Positions 43,518-52,353 of a stretch of 64,000 nt of DNA are shown piece by piece. Every line of letters starts with the position of its first letter. Positions within the stretch are counted from its first letter, which is position 1. A model generated the notes under the pieces. The model searched no databases, was not told where the DNA came from, and saw only the letters and a program-made list of their open reading frames with translations. This stretch comes from Aliiroseovarius sp. S1339 (GTDB taxonomy: Bacteria; Pseudomonadota; Alphaproteobacteria; Rhodobacterales; Rhodobacteraceae), in assembly GCF_023195695.1 (NCBI RefSeq), contig NZ_JALPQG010000002.1, positions 310,001 through 374,000 on the forward strand, written 5' to 3'. A program made the position numbers and the translations under genes.

Positions 43518-44965
43518 GCGGGCGTGCCCGATGCGATATAGGACGTCTTCACAATCGTATAGAACTCTGCCGCCATCCTGCCCTGTTCGCGCGGCCCATA
43601 AGAGCTGTCGCCGCGTCCGCCAAACGGCACGTGATAATCGGTGCCTGCCGTCGGCAGGTTAACCATGACGCAGCCTGACTGCGCGTTGCGGCGGAAATGC
43701 GTGGCGCGGGCAAGGTTGGTGGTCACGATCCCTGCGGTCAGGCCAAAATTGGTGTCATTCACCACGTGCAGTGCTTCATCATAACTGGCCACGGGGATGA
43801 CGCAGGCCAAGGGCGCAAACATCTCTTCACGATTGATCCGCATGTTGTTGTTTGTCCCGACAAAGACGCCAGGGGACATATAGTAGCCTTCGGTCGGCAT
43901 CTCTAAGCGCTCGCCACCGCACAGCAGTTCTGCGCCTTCGGTTGCGGCCAGATCAACGTAGGCGAGGTTTTCCGCCAACTGCTGCTCGGACACGACCGGG
44001 CCCATCTGTGTTCCGGCCTCAAGGGCGTGGCCCACCTTCATGGCCTTGGCTCCTGCCACCAGCTTTTCGACAAACTGGTCATGCACAGATTGGTGCACAA
44101 CAAGGCGCGACGAGGCGGTGCATTTCTGGCCCGATCCGCCAAATGCCCCGCCAAGGGCAAGAGATACTGCAAGCTCCAGATCGGCATCATCCATCACGGC
44201 CAGCGCGTTCTTCGAGCCCATTTCCATCTGAACACGCGTCAGGTTCTGGATGGCAGACGCGGCGATCCCTTTGCCCACCGGCACCGATCCAGTGAAGCTG
44301 ATCGCGTTGACCTTCGGGCTGTCGACCAGCCGCTGGCCAATGGTGCGCCCTGCCCCCATCACCAATGAGACAAGGCCCTTGGGGATGTCTTGGCGCGATA
44401 TGATTTCAACCAGCGCCACAGCCGAGGCCGGTGTGACATTTGCGGGCTTCCAAACCACCGCATTGCCATAGCACAACGCAGGCGCGATTTTCCAAGACGC
44501 GGTCGCCGTCGGGAAATTCCAGGGCGAGATGACAGCGACGACCCCAACCGGTTCGCGCCGCACGTCAATTTCGATCCCGTCGCGCACAGAATCTGCAGCC
44601 TCGCCCATCTGGCGCAGTGTTTCGGCTGCGTAATATGTGAAAAACTGCCCCGCGCGGTACACTTCGCCCTTGCCTTCGGCCAAAGGCTTGCCTTCTTCGC
44701 GCGCCAGCAACGTGCCTAGTTCTTCGGCGCGGTTCATCATTTCTGTGCCGATTGCCATCAACACGTTGTATTTACGTTCGATCCCATAGGCGGCCCATTC
44801 TGCCTGCGCACGTCGCGCTTGATCCAGTGTTGCCTCTAACTGGTCGGGGGTCGCTTGCGCATACATGCCGATCAAATCGCTCAAATCAGACGGGCTGCGG
44901 TTCTCGACCTCTGATCCGCCGGCGACCCACTCCCCCGCAATGAAATTCTTGTTTAAGCTTTGCAT
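43514..44965 (-). CDS. NAD(P)-dependent aldehyde dehydrogenase
   Basis: Oxidises an aldehyde intermediate to its acid. The 483-residue protein has the cofactor-binding ISPWNFP, the general-base glutamate in EMGSKN and the nucleophilic cysteine in GGSGQKCTASSRLV, a combination common in alpha-ketoglutarate-semialdehyde dehydrogenases. First gene of the LysR-linked cluster, coupled to the M19-like gene. The aldehyde is unknown; the BCCT transporter suggests one derived from a quaternary amine. Confidence 0.9.
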   Translation of the reverse strand: MQSLNKNFIAGEWVAGGSEVENRSPSDLSDLIGMYAQATPDQLEATLDQARRAQAEWAAYGIERKYNVLMAIGTEMMNRAEELGTLLAREEGKPLAEGKGEVYRAGQFFTYYAAETLRQMGEAADSVRDGIEIDVRREPVGVVAVISPWNFPTATASWKIAPALCYGNAVVWKPANVTPASAVALVEIISRQDIPKGLVSLVMGAGRTIGQRLVDSPKVNAISFTGSVPVGKGIAASAIQNLTRVQMEMGSKNALAVMDDADLELAVSLALGGAFGGSGQKCTASSRLVVHQSVHDQFVEKLVAGAKAMKVGHALEAGTQMGPVVSEQQLAENLAYVDLAATEGAELLCGGERLEMPTEGYYMSPGVFVGTNNNMRINREEMFAPLACVIPVASYDEALHVVNDTNFGLTAGIVTTNLARATHFRRNAQSGCVMVNLPTAGTDYHVPFGGRGDSSYGPREQGRMAAEFYTIVKTSYIASGTPA

Positions 44966-45027
44966 GATGTATCCTTTTGGCTATACGACGCAGGGCCGCG
45001 CGCACGCCTAGGCTATTACATCTCTGT

Positions 45028-45075
45028 GATTCAGGCATTTAGAATAAATTGTAATTTTATTCAGGCTTCCTGAAT
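45028..45075. promoter_or_regulatory. Putative LysR binding region before the aldehyde dehydrogenase gene
   Basis: An AT-rich stretch bounded by repeated TTCAGG/CCTGAA words, including a perfect palindrome TTCAGG-CTT-CCTGAA (45060-45074). CCTGAATT recurs in the regulator-RidA gap at 45977-45984. The arrangement fits LysR-type control of both transcripts. Confidence 0.4.
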
Positions 45076-45966
45076 TTAGGTGTCAAACGCCAAGGACCCA
45101 TCCCGCACCATGTCGTTGATCAGCTTCAGGAATTCTTGCGCCGCGGGCATCAAGACATTCATTGGCCGAGACACCACATGCACGGTTCGCCGCGCAGTCA
45201 TATCAGCTAGGGGCAGGAAAACGATGCCATCCTGCAGCCCCGTGATCGCCAGTCGCGGCAGTACGGTGATGCCGACGCCTTGACGCACCAGCCCCAGCAA
45301 GGACGCAGAGTTTGGCACCATAAGGCGTGACTTTTCAAGAACGGGGGCAAAATCAGGATCCGTAATCAGTTTACACAGACCATTGGCGATCAGGACATGG
45401 TTGCCTACGTCGTGCCACGTCAGTTGATCCGATCTGTCTGCAAGCGGATGATCCTTGCGACACACCACACCGAACGCGTCGCTGAACAGCTTGGTCCGTT
45501 GCATGCCGTCAATCTGGGACAGGGTCCCGATCCCTATATCGGCCCGCTCACGCGCCATTTCATGGGCGATCGAAACGGAATCCATATCGCGCAGGTCAAG
45601 CTGGATGTTGGGGTATTTCTGCATAAACGCGTAAATCACCGGAGGCAAAATGGCGCTTGCCACCGACGGTGTGACGGCCAACCTCAGATACCCCAGCTCA
45701 GATCGCGACAACCCTTCGATCACCGAAACTGTGTTCTCGAAATGGGCCACTTCGCGGCGCGCTTCGGCGTAGATAAGCGCGCCGATCGGGGTCAGACGCG
45801 ACTTTCGCGCCGTCTCGAACAGGGCAGAACCGACATGATCCTCAAGTTGCTTAAGCATCATGGAAACCGCAGAGGGCGTGCGCCCAAGGGCATCGGCGGC
45901 CTTCGACAGGCTTCCATGTTGGGCGACCATGGTGAAGCATCTAAGCATTTCGATCTTTATGGCCAT
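45076..45966 (-). CDS. LysR-family transcriptional regulator
   Basis: Regulator with an N-terminal winged helix-turn-helix (CFTMVAQHGSLSKAADALGRTPSAVS) and a periplasmic-binding-like effector domain (GYLRLAVTPSVASAILPPVI and onward). 296 residues from the ATG at 45966; a TTG at 45987 extends it by seven. It sits immediately upstream of, and on the same strand as, the aldehyde dehydrogenase cluster and divergent from RidA. It probably activates the cluster in response to the substrate or an intermediate. Confidence 0.9.
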   Translation of the reverse strand: MAIKIEMLRCFTMVAQHGSLSKAADALGRTPSAVSMMLKQLEDHVGSALFETARKSRLTPIGALIYAEARREVAHFENTVSVIEGLSRSELGYLRLAVTPSVASAILPPVIYAFMQKYPNIQLDLRDMDSVSIAHEMARERADIGIGTLSQIDGMQRTKLFSDAFGVVCRKDHPLADRSDQLTWHDVGNHVLIANGLCKLITDPDFAPVLEKSRLMVPNSASLLGLVRQGVGITVLPRLAITGLQDGIVFLPLADMTARRTVHVVSRPMNVLMPAAQEFLKLINDMVRDGSLAFDT

Positions 45967-46094
45967 CTTCAGCAAACCTGAATTCAATTAAATAAAATCA
46001 TATTTGCCTTCATTTCCATCTCCTGTCCATATAGCAGCCCTGACCAAGGCCACCGCCTTGCTGAGCCGAACGGGCATAACTTAAGGAGAAGTCC

Positions 46095-46436
46095 ATGATT
46101 GAACGTATTGAAACCGGAGAACGCTCGTCCAAGATCGTAAAGTATAACGGCGTGGCCTATCTGACCGGCCAAGTTGCAGAAGGCGACACCATCCAAGAAC
46201 AGGTAAAGGCTTGTCTGGAAAAGATTGACGCCCTGTTGCTTCAAGCTGGATCATCGCGCGAAAAAATGCTGCGCGTCACCATCTGGCTTGCCGACATGCA
46301 GGATTTTGCTGGGTTGAACGAAGTTTGGAACGCTTGGGTGCCCACCGGCCATGCACCGGCACGCGCTTGCGGCGAAGCCAAGCTGGCCCGTGCTGAGCTG
46401 AAGGTGGAATTTATTGTCGATGCTGCCTACGGCTGA
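46095..46436 (+). CDS. RidA-family (YjgF/UK114) protein
   Basis: Small trimeric enamine/imine deaminase-like protein, 113 residues, ending in the characteristic [22 protein letters not shown] with the arginine that binds carboxylates. RidA proteins hydrolyse reactive 2-aminoacrylate-type imines. An AAGGAGA ribosome site lies six bases from the ATG. Divergent from the LysR gene, so it is likely part of the same regulon, clearing an imine formed during breakdown of the cluster substrate. Archetypal RidA and Rid1-7 subgroups cannot be separated with certainty here. Confidence 0.88.
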   Translation: MIERIETGERSSKIVKYNGVAYLTGQVAEGDTIQEQVKACLEKIDALLLQAGSSREKMLRVTIWLADMQDFAGLNEVWNAWVPTGHAPARACGEAKLARAELKVEFIVDAAYG

Positions 46437-46593
46437 GTTCAAAGAACGCTGAGAAGACCACCCTCGTCCCAAATCAGAGAGGTTAACGAAATGTCCCGCG
46501 AGTGACGGCAGATCAACAGGCCATCAGTTGCGGCGGATTGATCGTATGGCGCGGCTTTTTATGTCACTGCCGCCGACCGACTTATAGTTCCGT

Positions 46594-47352
46594 TTACACG
46601 ACGACCACTTCGGTGCCCCAAGTATTGCAATTGTCCATAAGATCTGCGGGCAGGCCTTTGTCGGTCACCAGCATCGTGACATCCGCAAGCGAACAGATCG
46701 TGAGCGGCGCTTTGCGCTCGAACTTAAGGCGGTCTGCGACGACCATCACTTTGCGTGATCGCTTGATCGCGGTGCTGCTGACCATGACTTCCTGTCCGTC
46801 GAAATCCAGCAAATCACCATCTGCATCTATGGCAGAGCAGCCCAGCACAGAATAGTCGAACTTGAATTGCTTCACCATTTCAACCGTAAGACCACCGACG
46901 ATGCCGCCGTCGGCCCGACGCAGCACACCCCCTGCCAAGATAATTTCACAACTGTGATTGGCAGCCAGAATGTTTGCAATATTCAGGTTGTTGGTCACGA
47001 CGAGTAGGTTTTCGTGATCAAGCAATTCAAGCGCCACGGCTTCTGTGGTCGTTCCGATATTCATGAAGACGGACGCTCCGTCTGGAATTTCTTGCGCGCA
47101 TTTCACGGCAATCGCTTTTTTGCCTGCTTCGTTCAGGCGCCGACGTTCTTCGTATTGAATATTCACAACCCCGGACGGGACGACCGCGCCGCCATGGACC
47201 CGTTCCAACCTGCCGCTATCGGCCAGATCGGACAGGTCGCGCCGAATGGTTTGCACGGTGACATCATACCGCTCTGCAAGGCCAGCTACGGTGACTTTAC
47301 CTTCTTTGCGTGCGAGATCGAGTATTTCTATCTGTCTGAAATTTGTAACCAT
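46594..47352 (-). CDS. glpR: DeoR-family repressor of the glycerol operon
   Basis: DeoR-type regulator, with helix-turn-helix VAGLAERYDVTVQTIRRDLSDL and a C-terminal sugar-phosphate domain with MNIGTTTEAVALELL; glycerol-3-phosphate is the usual inducer of GlpR. 252 residues from the ATG at 47352; a GTG at 47361 is a close alternative. Divergent from glpD of the glycerol ABC operon, over a region with repeated AACGA/TCGTT half-sites. Confidence 0.88.
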   Translation of the reverse strand: MVTNFRQIEILDLARKEGKVTVAGLAERYDVTVQTIRRDLSDLADSGRLERVHGGAVVPSGVVNIQYEERRRLNEAGKKAIAVKCAQEIPDGASVFMNIGTTTEAVALELLDHENLLVVTNNLNIANILAANHSCEIILAGGVLRRADGGIVGGLTVEMVKQFKFDYSVLGCSAIDADGDLLDFDGQEVMVSSTAIKRSRKVMVVADRLKFERKAPLTICSLADVTMLVTDKGLPADLMDNCNTWGTEVVVV

Positions 47353-47430
47353 CTCTTCCACTCTTGGGCCGCAAAACGAGCTTTTCTGCTGCCATTAGAC
47401 AATCAACAATACGGCCATAGCGTCAAGGGG

Positions 47431-47540
47431 ACGATTCGTTAAATAGGGCCGGAAGTAGGTCAAATGCTAAAATCCCGAAAGAAATAGCACGGCAATATCA
47501 ACCAATTACACAATAACGAAAATAAACGAACACTCGTTCT
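47431..47540. promoter_or_regulatory. Candidate GlpR operators in the divergent glp region
   Basis: AACGA/TCGTT half-sites recur: TCGTT at 47436-47440, AACGA at 47516-47520, and a symmetric pair AACGA-ACAC-TCGTT at 47525-47538. The layout fits DeoR-type repression of both glpR and glpD. Confidence 0.45.
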
Positions 47541-47624
47541 TGATTAGTGATCGAGCTTAGTAGAGGGTTACACGACGTCGCAAGCTGGGAGGCTGCGATA
47601 AAACCTGAATGCGGGGAGGCATTG

Positions 47625-49226
47625 GTGAAGCAGCATGAAGCTCACGACATCGTTGACCTTTTTGTCATTGGCGGCGGCATCAATGGATGCGGTATCGCCC
47701 GTGACGCAGTTGGTCGTGGTCTGAGCGTTGAGCTGGCCGAGATGAACGATTTGGCGTCGGCGACATCCTCTGCATCCACCAAGCTGTTCCATGGCGGCTT
47801 ACGTTACCTTGAATATTGGGAAGTTCGCCTTGTTCGTGAGGCGTTGATCGAGCGCGAGACGCTTTTGCGCGCGATGCCGCACATATCCTGGCCGATGCGG
47901 TTCGTGTTGCCTTACCACAAGGACATGCGGTTTGATGGCGACACCCCAACCTCAAAGCTGCTGAGCGTCGTGATGCCTTGGATGAAAGGGCGACGTCCCG
48001 CATGGCTTATCCGCTTCGGTCTGTTTCTTTATGACCATCTCGGTGGGCGCAAAATTCTGAAAGGAACCACCTCTTTGGATCTGGAAGGCGGGCCCGAGGG
48101 CGCGCCGCTCGATGACCGCTTCAAGAAGGCCTACGAGTATTCTGATTGCTGGATTGAAGACAGCCGATTGGTCGTTCTGAATGCACGTGACGCACAAGCG
48201 CGTGGTGCGCGCATAAATGTCCGCACCAAAGTCGTGTCGGCAAAGCAGATTGACGGTATCTGGAATGTCACGCTTGAGCCGAAGGATGGCGGCAAGCAAC
48301 GTGTTGTCAGCGCACGTATGTTGGTGAATGCTGGTGGGCCCTGGGTTGAAAGCGTCATTCGCAATACGGTGCGGATAAATTCAACCGAAGGCGTGCGTCT
48401 TGTGCGCGGCAGCCATATTGTGACGCGCAAGCTGTACGATCATGACAAGTGTTATTTCTTCCAAGGTGAAGACGGTCGGATTATCTTCACGATCCCCTAC
48501 GAGACTGACTTTACACTGATTGGCACCACCGACGCAGACCACCTGGATGTTAATGAAAAACCGACTTGCACGCCAGAAGAGCAAGCATACCTTATTGATT
48601 TTGCGTCAAAATATCTGAAAAAGGACATCACAAACGATGATGTCATTTGGACCTATTCCGGCGTGCGACCGCTTTACAATGATGGTGCCAGTTCGGCGAC
48701 GGCGGCAACGCGCGATTACGTCTTGAAGGTTGACCAATCGGCAGGCGCGCCAATTCTCAACGTCTTTGGCGGCAAGATCACGACATATCGCAGGCTTGCT
48801 GAGACCGCCTTGGAAAAAATCGCGCCATTCTTTCCAGCCACGGGGGGGCAATGGACCGCTGGCGTTCCTTTGCCGGGCGGCGACTTTCCCGTGGATGGGG
48901 TTGCAGCATTGCGGCAGCGGCTGGCAGCGCAATATCCATTTCTGGACGAGCGCTGGACGGCTCGATTGGTCAAGGCCTATGGTTTGGATGCGGTTGAGGT
49001 TCTTGGCGACGCTGGGGTCGAAGCGGAGCTTGGTCAGAATTTTGGATATAATTTGACCGAACGGGAAGTGAATTGGCTGGTTGAAAACGAATTTGCGCGC
49101 ACCGCGGACGATATCGTTTGGCGGCGTTCAAAATTAGGCCTTCGTCTTACGGGCCAAGAAATTGACGCGCTTGACGCATGGCTGGCAAAAGCGCCTGCTT
49201 CGTCTTCAAAGCCAAACGTAGTGTAA
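47625..49226 (+). CDS. glpD: Aerobic glycerol-3-phosphate dehydrogenase, copy 2 (glycerol operon)
   Basis: FAD-dependent oxidation of glycerol-3-phosphate to dihydroxyacetone phosphate at the membrane. Motifs: VIGGGINGCGIARDA, STKLFHGGLRYLEYW and the late GGKITTYRRLAE. Start at a GTG at 47625 with a near-perfect GGGGAGG ribosome site, giving 533 residues; the frame from 47547 adds non-conserved codons. Heads the glycerol uptake operon. Closely similar to the copy at 18642-20210 over its whole length. Confidence 0.95.
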   Translation: MKQHEAHDIVDLFVIGGGINGCGIARDAVGRGLSVELAEMNDLASATSSASTKLFHGGLRYLEYWEVRLVREALIERETLLRAMPHISWPMRFVLPYHKDMRFDGDTPTSKLLSVVMPWMKGRRPAWLIRFGLFLYDHLGGRKILKGTTSLDLEGGPEGAPLDDRFKKAYEYSDCWIEDSRLVVLNARDAQARGARINVRTKVVSAKQIDGIWNVTLEPKDGGKQRVVSARMLVNAGGPWVESVIRNTVRINSTEGVRLVRGSHIVTRKLYDHDKCYFFQGEDGRIIFTIPYETDFTLIGTTDADHLDVNEKPTCTPEEQAYLIDFASKYLKKDITNDDVIWTYSGVRPLYNDGASSATAATRDYVLKVDQSAGAPILNVFGGKITTYRRLAETALEKIAPFFPATGGQWTAGVPLPGGDFPVDGVAALRQRLAAQYPFLDERWTARLVKAYGLDAVEVLGDAGVEAELGQNFGYNLTEREVNWLVENEFARTADDIVWRRSKLGLRLTGQEIDALDAWLAKAPASSSKPNVV

Positions 49227-49248
49227 GCTGCGAAAACGGGAGAGAGAA

Positions 49249-50340
49249 ATGTCACTTGTTCTAGAGGGTGTATCTAAGGTCGTGAATGGCCAGACTCATA
49301 TTTACCCCACTGATTTAGAGCTACAATCAGGCACGATGAATGTGCTGCTTGGGCCTACGTCCTCGGGCAAGACGTCATTGATGCGCCTGATGGCGGGTCT
49401 TGATGTGCCCCATACCGGAAAGGTGATTTGGGGCGGCAAGGACGTGACTGGAATGCGGGTGCAAGATCGCGGTGTTGCCATGGTTTACCAACAGTTCATC
49501 AACTACCCGTCTATGACCGTTTACGAAAATATCGCCAGCCCAATGCGGCTGTTGGGGCAAACCGCAGACCAGATCGACGCGGCTGTGAAGAAGGCAGCCG
49601 ACCTGATGAAACTTTCGCCGTTCCTTGATCGCAAACCGTTGGAATTGTCGGGCGGCCAGCAGCAGCGCTGCGCCCTTGCGCGCGCACTTGTCAAAGATGC
49701 AGGCCTTGTCTTGCTGGACGAACCATTGGCCAACCTCGACTATAAACTGCGCGAAGAGCTGCGCGCCGAGATTCCGAAAATCTTTGAAGAAGCGGGGTCA
49801 ATCTTTGTCTATGCGACCACTGAGCCGGAAGAGGCGCTTTTGCTCGGCGGCAATACGGCCACGATGTGGGAAGGTCGCATCACCCAATTTGACGAAACTC
49901 CGATTGTTTACAGAAAGCCCGTCGATGCGACGACCGCGCGGGTCTTTTCTGATCCGCCGATAAACTTTCTGAGTTTCCAAAAGACGGGCGATGAATTGCG
50001 TTTTGGCGATGGCCAGACAGCAACGGCGACGTCCGGTGCTTTCGCGGGCCTTGATGATGGAGCGTACGTCGCAGGCTTCCGCCCCAACCACCTTAAGCTA
50101 GAAAAACAAGCAGCAGATTCGCTGGCTTTTTCGGGAAAACTGAACGTGACCGAGATCACCGGCTCTGAAACCTTTATCCACCTTGATCATCACGGGGAAA
50201 ACTGGGTCGGCTTGGTTCATGGGGTGAAGAACTTGCAGATTGGCACGGCGCTGAATGTCTATCTCGATCAAAGCCATGTTTATATCTTTGCGCAGGACGG
50301 CACGTCTGTCGCACCTGCGTCATACGCTGCTGCAGTCTGA
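49249..50340 (+). CDS. glpS: Glycerol ABC importer ATPase GlpS, switch histidine missing
   Basis: One of two ATPases of the glycerol importer. Walker A GPTSSGKT (35-42), Q-loop around Q81, intact signature LSGGQQQR (133-140) and Walker B LLDEP are present. The switch histidine of the H-loop is absent: VYATTEPEEAL carries T191 where family members have histidine. The C-terminal ~110 residues form the usual TOBE-type domain. 363 residues. Its degenerate site complements the degenerate signature of GlpT, suggesting one active ATP site per heterodimer. Confidence 0.9.
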   Translation: MSLVLEGVSKVVNGQTHIYPTDLELQSGTMNVLLGPTSSGKTSLMRLMAGLDVPHTGKVIWGGKDVTGMRVQDRGVAMVYQQFINYPSMTVYENIASPMRLLGQTADQIDAAVKKAADLMKLSPFLDRKPLELSGGQQQRCALARALVKDAGLVLLDEPLANLDYKLREELRAEIPKIFEEAGSIFVYATTEPEEALLLGGNTATMWEGRITQFDETPIVYRKPVDATTARVFSDPPINFLSFQKTGDELRFGDGQTATATSGAFAGLDDGAYVAGFRPNHLKLEKQAADSLAFSGKLNVTEITGSETFIHLDHHGENWVGLVHGVKNLQIGTALNVYLDQSHVYIFAQDGTSVAPASYAAAV

Positions 50341-50352
50341 GGGAACGGAAAC

Positions 50353-51432
50353 ATGGCAAAAATCACCCTCCAAAATCTGGCACATTCCTATCTGCCAAAC
50401 CCACAGCATGAAGATGACTACGCCCTTAAAGAGTTAAACCATGATTGGGTTGATGGAGAGGCCTATGCCCTGCTGGGGGCATCCGGGTGCGGCAAGTCCA
50501 CACTGCTCAACATTATTTCCGGCCTGTTGCACCCCAGTCAGGGACGCATCCTGTTTAACGACCGCGATGTCACAATGGCGCCGACAACACAGCGTAACAT
50601 CGCGCAGGTTTTCCAGTTTCCCGTCGTCTATGACACGATGACTGTGCGCGACAATCTGGCGTTTCCGTTGCGCAACAGGGGCGCTGATCCGGCTTACATC
50701 AAAGAGCGCGTCCAACAGATTGCGCAGATGATCGGCATGGAGGCCACGCTGGACCACAAAGCGCGTGGCTTGACCGCAGATGCCAAACAAAAGATTTCTT
50801 TGGGCCGTGGTATGGTGCGTGAAGACGTGAATGCGCTTTTGTTCGACGAACCGCTGACCGTGATTGACCCCCATATGAAGTGGGAACTGCGCACGCAGCT
50901 TAAATCGCTGCACCACGAATTTGGTCACACGATGATTTACGTGACCCATGACCAGACCGAGGCTCTGACCTTCGCGGACAAGGTGGTTGTGATGTACGAT
51001 GGGCGCGTTGTGCAAATGGGCACGCCACAAGAGCTGTTTGAAACACCGGAACACACCTTTGTCGGCTATTTCATCGGCTCTCCGGGAATGAACGTGCTTG
51101 AGGCCGATGTGCAAGGTGACAAGGCCGTTATTGGTGGAACGCAGATCGCGCTGGGTAAAGGTTTCGGCCACCCGACTGGCAATGTTGAACTGGGGGTGCG
51201 TCCAGAATTCACCTCGCTCAGCACGGGCGATGTCGGCTTGCCTGTCACCATTAAGCGGGTTGAAGATGTGGGGCGTCACAAAATTGTTCGCGCCGACTTC
51301 CAGGGTGTCGAGGTCAATGTTCTTGCGGGCGAAGGCGAGGATATCTCGCCTGACATGAACCGCCTTGTCTTCGACCCAGTTGGGATCAACGTTTATGCCA
51401 ACAGCTGGCGCGTCGCGCCCGAGGTGGTGTGA
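50353..51432 (+). CDS. glpT: Glycerol ABC importer ATPase GlpT, signature motif degenerate
   Basis: Partner ATPase of GlpS, 359 residues. Walker A GASGCGKST (42-50), Q-loop Q88, Walker B LLFDEP and the switch H199 in YVTHDQTEAL are intact. The LSGGQ signature is replaced by a GLTADAKQKISLGRG stretch (139-153), so its signature half is probably inactive. The C-terminal TOBE-type domain is present. Twelve bases separate it from glpS. Confidence 0.9.
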   Translation: MAKITLQNLAHSYLPNPQHEDDYALKELNHDWVDGEAYALLGASGCGKSTLLNIISGLLHPSQGRILFNDRDVTMAPTTQRNIAQVFQFPVVYDTMTVRDNLAFPLRNRGADPAYIKERVQQIAQMIGMEATLDHKARGLTADAKQKISLGRGMVREDVNALLFDEPLTVIDPHMKWELRTQLKSLHHEFGHTMIYVTHDQTEALTFADKVVVMYDGRVVQMGTPQELFETPEHTFVGYFIGSPGMNVLEADVQGDKAVIGGTQIALGKGFGHPTGNVELGVRPEFTSLSTGDVGLPVTIKRVEDVGRHKIVRADFQGVEVNVLAGEGEDISPDMNRLVFDPVGINVYANSWRVAPEVV

Positions 51433-51480
51433 TGCGCAACGCGGCCCACCCAATCGTCACCCCTTTGCAAGGAGAGCGTC

Positions 51481-52353
51481 ATGAATAAGACAGTCAACCA
51501 AAAGGCTTGGTTCCTTATCTTGCCCGTGCTTCTGCTCGTCGCATTTTCTGCTGTCATTCCCCTGATGACCGTTGTGAACTATTCCGTGCAGGATACGTTC
51601 GGAAACAACCAGTTTTTCTGGGCCGGCCTTGACTGGTTCAGGGAAATGATGGCGTCCGAACGGATGTGGGATGCACTGGGGCGTCAGATCGCATTTTCCA
51701 GCATCATCTTGGCGATTGAAATTCCGCTGGGTGTCTTCGTGGCGCTTAATATGCCGAAAAAAGGGTTCTGGGCCTCGTTTTGTCTGATCCTGATGTCACT
51801 GCCATTGCTTATTCCATGGAACGTGGTCGGCACGATTTGGCAAATTTTCGGGCGCGTTGATATTGGTCTGCTCGGCTATGCTTTGGCCGCTGTTGGGATC
51901 GACTATAACTATACCCAAGACTTCTATGCGGCGTGGGCAACTGTGATCGTGATGGATGTCTGGCATTGGACGTCGCTGGTCGCGCTGTTGGCATATGCAG
52001 GGCTTCAGTCGATCCCTGATGCTTACTATCAAGCGGCCAAAATCGACCAAGCCAGCCGTTGGAAAGTGTTCCGGTTTATCGAATTGCCCAAGATCATGGG
52101 TGTGCTGATGATCGCGATCCTGCTGCGATTTATGGACAGCTTCATGATCTATACAGAGCCTTTCGTGGTGACGGGTGGTGGACCCGGGAACTCTACGACG
52201 TTCTTGTCGATTGACTTGGTCAAGATGGCGCTGGGGCAGTTTGACCTTGGTCCGGCCGCCGCCTTCTCGATCATGTATTACCTGGTGATCCTGCTGATTT
52301 CTTATGTCTTCTACACGGTCATGACGAACCTCGACAAAAGGGATGGTCACTGA
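51481..52353 (+). CDS. glpP: Glycerol ABC importer permease GlpP
   Basis: Inner-membrane permease of the sugar type (MalF-like), 290 residues with about six transmembrane segments and the EAA loop YYQAAKIDQASRWKVFRFIELPKI that docks on the ATPases. A GGAGAG ribosome site precedes the ATG. Its stop overlaps the glpQ start. Confidence 0.92.
   Translation: MNKTVNQKAWFLILPVLLLVAFSAVIPLMTVVNYSVQDTFGNNQFFWAGLDWFREMMASERMWDALGRQIAFSSIILAIEIPLGVFVALNMPKKGFWASFCLILMSLPLLIPWNVVGTIWQIFGRVDIGLLGYALAAVGIDYNYTQDFYAAWATVIVMDVWHWTSLVALLAYAGLQSIPDAYYQAAKIDQASRWKVFRFIELPKIMGVLMIAILLRFMDSFMIYTEPFVVTGGGPGNSTTFLSIDLVKMALGQFDLGPAAAFSIMYYLVILLISYVFYTVMTNLDKRDGH

Noticed and set aside
50434-51453. 339-codon minus-strand frame
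   Set aside because: Antisense to glpT with no recognisable domain.
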